Below, piece by piece: positions 23,171 through 25,034 of a DNA stretch of 25,034 nt. Both the position numbers and the translations under genes were made by a program. The notes under the pieces were generated by a model. The model searched no databases, was not told the origin of the DNA, and saw nothing but the letters and a program-made list of their open reading frames with translations. The stretch's first letter is position 1, and each line of letters begins with the position of its first letter. This DNA is from Bacteroidales bacterium (GTDB taxonomy: Bacteria > Bacteroidota > Bacteroidia > Bacteroidales > UBA932), in NCBI GenBank assembly GCA_004552965.1, contig SFMU01000029.1:1-25034 (forward strand). The letters run 5' to 3'.

Positions 23171-24739
23171 TCAGAAGCCGCTCTGGACCCGGTCAAGCAC
23201 GCGAAAGGCGGCAGCCTCCTGCAAGTGTTCCGGACGGATGCTGTCGCAACCTGCAAGATCCGCTATCGTCCTGGCGACCTTGAGGATTCTAGAATATGCA
23301 CGTGCGGAAAAGCCCATCCTCCCGATCAAGGCCTCCATCACCTTCCTGCAGTCCTCATCCAGGATGCAATACTTTTCAATCCGCCGGTTGTCCATCTCGG
23401 CATTTGTGAATATTCCGTCACCCGCAAAGCGTTCCTTCTGCATCTGACGGGCCAGCCTGACCCTCTCCGCCACCTTGGCGCTGGACTCCCCCTTCACCCT
23501 GCGGACAAGTTTGCCGGTAGGCACCGGATGCAGCCAGATCTGGATGTCGATCCTGTCCATCACCGGTCCCGACAGTCTCGAAAGATAGCCTGCCCTCTGA
23601 CCCGGAGTGCAGGAACATCTGTTCCCCTCCCCGAAATAGCCGCAGGGACAGGGATTGGAAGCGGCGACCAGCATGAAGGAAGCAGGAAACTCCAGCTTGG
23701 ACCTCAGCCTGGAGATTGTCACACAGCGGTCTTCCATCGGCCCCCGGAGCGCCTCCAGGACAGATCTGGGCATCTGGCCATACTCATCGAGAAAAAGGAT
23801 GCCGTTCTGGGCAAGGGTCACTTCACCCGGACGGATGTCCGCACCCGCCCCTCCGCCTATGATTGCCGGAAGTGACGCGCTGTAGTGAGGGGATCTGAAC
23901 GGCCTCTGACGGATAAGACCCAGACCGTTCCTCTTGAGACCGGCAACAGAATAGATCTTGCTGGTGACGATTGCCTCATCGGTCGTCATGGGCGGAAGGA
24001 TTCCGGCCATAGCCTTGGCCAGGGAACTTTTGCCACTTCCCGGAGGCCCCACCATTATCAGATTGTGTCCTCCGGCACAGGCAATCTCAGCCCCTCTTTT
24101 GGCTCCTTCCTGACCTATTATTTCCGAGAAATCCACCCCGCCTGCACCAGTCCCGGAGGGTGAATCCGCCTCGCCCGCGACAAGCGATCTGTACCTTTCA
24201 GTGTTCCAGATAAGCAGGTCGCTGCAGTCTTCCTCCTCCTGAAGGATCCTCAGCACATCGGAAAGGGACTGCACAGCGAAGACGGACAGTTCCTCGCACT
24301 CTGTCACTTCCAGGGCGGATTCCAATGGAAGGATGCACCCCTCCAGTCCCCTTTCCCTGGCAAGATCGGCAAAGGGAAGCGCCCCGGATACTTCCCGGAC
24401 CGAACCGTCCAGTCCAAGTTCGCCCATTATCAGATACTTCCGCAATCCGGGCAGTTCCACCTGACCGGATGCGGTGATAATTCCCAGTGCGATGGGAACA
24501 TCGTAGCCTCCCCCGCTCTTGTGCATGTCGGCGGGAGCAAGATTGATGACAATCTTCTTTCCGGGAATATGATAGCCCAGCGACTGGAGGGCAGTGATGG
24601 TTCTCAGCAGACTTTCCTTCACGGCAATGTCAGCCATCCCTACAAGATGGATTCCTATCCCCGGGGTGATGTCAACCTCGACGGTCACAGGAACGGCATC
24701 GATGCCGATGCATTTGGCGCAATTGATGTCTATCAGCAT
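23171..24739 (-). CDS. YifB/ComM family Mg-chelatase-like AAA+ ATPase
   Basis: AAA+ ATPase of the family that includes ComM, a helicase that extends branch migration during natural transformation; many members have no tested role. With the start at 24739 the protein has 522 residues. An N-terminal Lon-protease-like fold (to about 170; GKKIVINLAPADMHKSGGGYDVPIA) precedes the Mg-chelatase AAA core: Walker A GPPGSGKSS (231-239) and Walker B LFLDEY (315-320). A four-Cys cluster follows, CPCGYFGEGNRCSC (364-377). RAYSRILKVARTIADLAG lies near the C-terminus. Upstream in-frame ATGs at 24745 and 24784 are possible; 24739 (MLIDINCAK) matches the family's usual beginning. No competence gene is beside it, and no convincing promoter is seen upstream. 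Confidence 0.93.
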   Translation of the reverse strand: MLIDINCAKCIGIDAVPVTVEVDITPGIGIHLVGMADIAVKESLLRTITALQSLGYHIPGKKIVINLAPADMHKSGGGYDVPIALGIITASGQVELPGLRKYLIMGELGLDGSVREVSGALPFADLARERGLEGCILPLESALEVTECEELSVFAVQSLSDVLRILQEEEDCSDLLIWNTERYRSLVAGEADSPSGTGAGGVDFSEIIGQEGAKRGAEIACAGGHNLIMVGPPGSGKSSLAKAMAGILPPMTTDEAIVTSKIYSVAGLKRNGLGLIRQRPFRSPHYSASLPAIIGGGAGADIRPGEVTLAQNGILFLDEYGQMPRSVLEALRGPMEDRCVTISRLRSKLEFPASFMLVAASNPCPCGYFGEGNRCSCTPGQRAGYLSRLSGPVMDRIDIQIWLHPVPTGKLVRRVKGESSAKVAERVRLARQMQKERFAGDGIFTNAEMDNRRIEKYCILDEDCRKVMEALIGRMGFSARAYSRILKVARTIADLAGCDSIRPEHLQEAAAFRVLDRVQSGF

Positions 24740-25034
24740 ATTCATTTTTATTGGCGGGTCGAAAATACTGTGACAGAACAACAAAATGTTAAAAAAACGT
24801 AAATGACAATCAAAGAAACGTCAAAATGTGCATTGTCTGATGTTCATTTGCCTTCCAATCGGAAGTCCGGGGCTCAGGTTTCTACGGTTTTTGCTATGTA
24901 ATATGAAAAAAATAAGTTGCGTCAGATTTGAATTGGATTTTCGAGGTCAGATTTTCACCCGAAGAAGAAGCATAGCCGTAGCTATGTGACTGATGAGGGA
25001 GGAAATATGGACCGAAAAGATTTTCAAAGATGAT
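24740..25034. other. Non-coding right end
   Basis: About 295 bases without a convincing gene. The first 100 are A/T-rich and should hold the yifB promoter, but the best -7 candidates (TATTTTCG and TTTCTTTG on the minus strand) each miss the consensus. A small stem, CTTCC-aatc-GGAAG, lies near 24855-24868. The last 80 bases form the large dyad listed separately. Confidence 0.6.
24938..25018. repeat. Large imperfect inverted repeat (81-base dyad)
   Basis: The centre is a perfect stem, CATAGC-CGTA-GCTATG (24971-24986). Outer arms pair again on the same axis: CCC with GGG (24958-24960 with 24997-24999), ATTTTC with GGAAAT including one G-T pair, and TTTTCG with CGAAAA (24938-24943 with 25013-25018, shifted slightly). 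Internal mismatches are spread as in an ageing or structured palindrome. There is no T tract. It may be a dispersed palindromic element or a structured RNA; other copies were not found in this window. Confidence 0.55.

Noticed and set aside
24903..24989. 28-codon frame starting MKKISCVRFELDF and ending within the right-edge dyad
   Set aside because: Its end coincides with the palindrome, no promoter fits, and the composition is explained by the inverted repeat.
1..25034. CRISPR array, insertion sequence, prophage, tRNA or defence island
   Set aside because: No regularly spaced direct repeats, transposase or integrase motifs, cloverleaf sequences or defence-gene families were seen on either strand.

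Overview
The window comes from a member of the Bacteroidota, most likely the order Bacteroidales. Almost every intergenic start region carries a Bacteroidota-type promoter (TTG/TTTG, about 20 bases, then TAnnTTTG) instead of a -35/-10 pair. Many exported proteins have lipoprotein signals, and several gene neighbourhoods (GRP-type sugar permease with ribokinase and nucleoside hydrolase; TPR protein with an EnvC-like protein) are familiar from this phylum. Coding DNA is GC-richer than the AT-rich intergenic gaps. I see no phage, insertion sequence, CRISPR array, toxin system or tRNA; this is a well-packed core chromosomal region.

Layout. Positions 1-150 (minus strand) hold what looks like the promoter and leader of an rRNA operon running off the left edge. 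Next is a minus-strand operon of ribokinase, GRP-type sugar permease and lipoprotein nucleoside hydrolase (3343 to 308), which reads as ribose salvage from nucleosides. The groES-groEL operon (5459 to 3561, minus) follows. A 264-base divergent region with a palindromic operator-like site and a perfect hairpin separates it from a plus-strand pair: a giant thioester alpha-2-macroglobulin lipoprotein (5724-11240) and penicillin-binding protein 1C (11249-13522). A secreted aldose 1-epimerase (14648 to 13503, minus) meets pbpC tail to tail. It is divergent from an M48 metalloprotease lipoprotein (14708-15511) across a strikingly symmetric promoter.

The right part holds a minus-strand operon of 4'-phosphopantetheinyl transferase, LemA and a DUF2207 membrane protein (18416 to 15535), divergent from malate dehydrogenase (18686-19678, plus). 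A plus-strand operon follows: periplasmic TPR protein, EnvC-like degenerate LytM protein and TsaE (19847-23163). It converges on a YifB/ComM-type AAA ATPase (24739 to 23171, minus). The last 250 bases are non-coding apart from a large imperfect hairpin at the right edge.

Functionally the window mixes housekeeping (chaperonin, malate dehydrogenase, tRNA modification, rRNA) with envelope maintenance (alpha-2-macroglobulin/PBP1C, EnvC-like protein, M48 protease, LemA/DUF2207). No gene set here stands out as an obviously new defence or mobile system. The least expected signals are non-coding: the mirror-image divergent promoter at 14654-14699, the palindrome over the groES -33 element, the right-edge dyad, and a roughly tenfold or greater excess of the heptamer GAATATG/CATATTC across genes in several reading frames.
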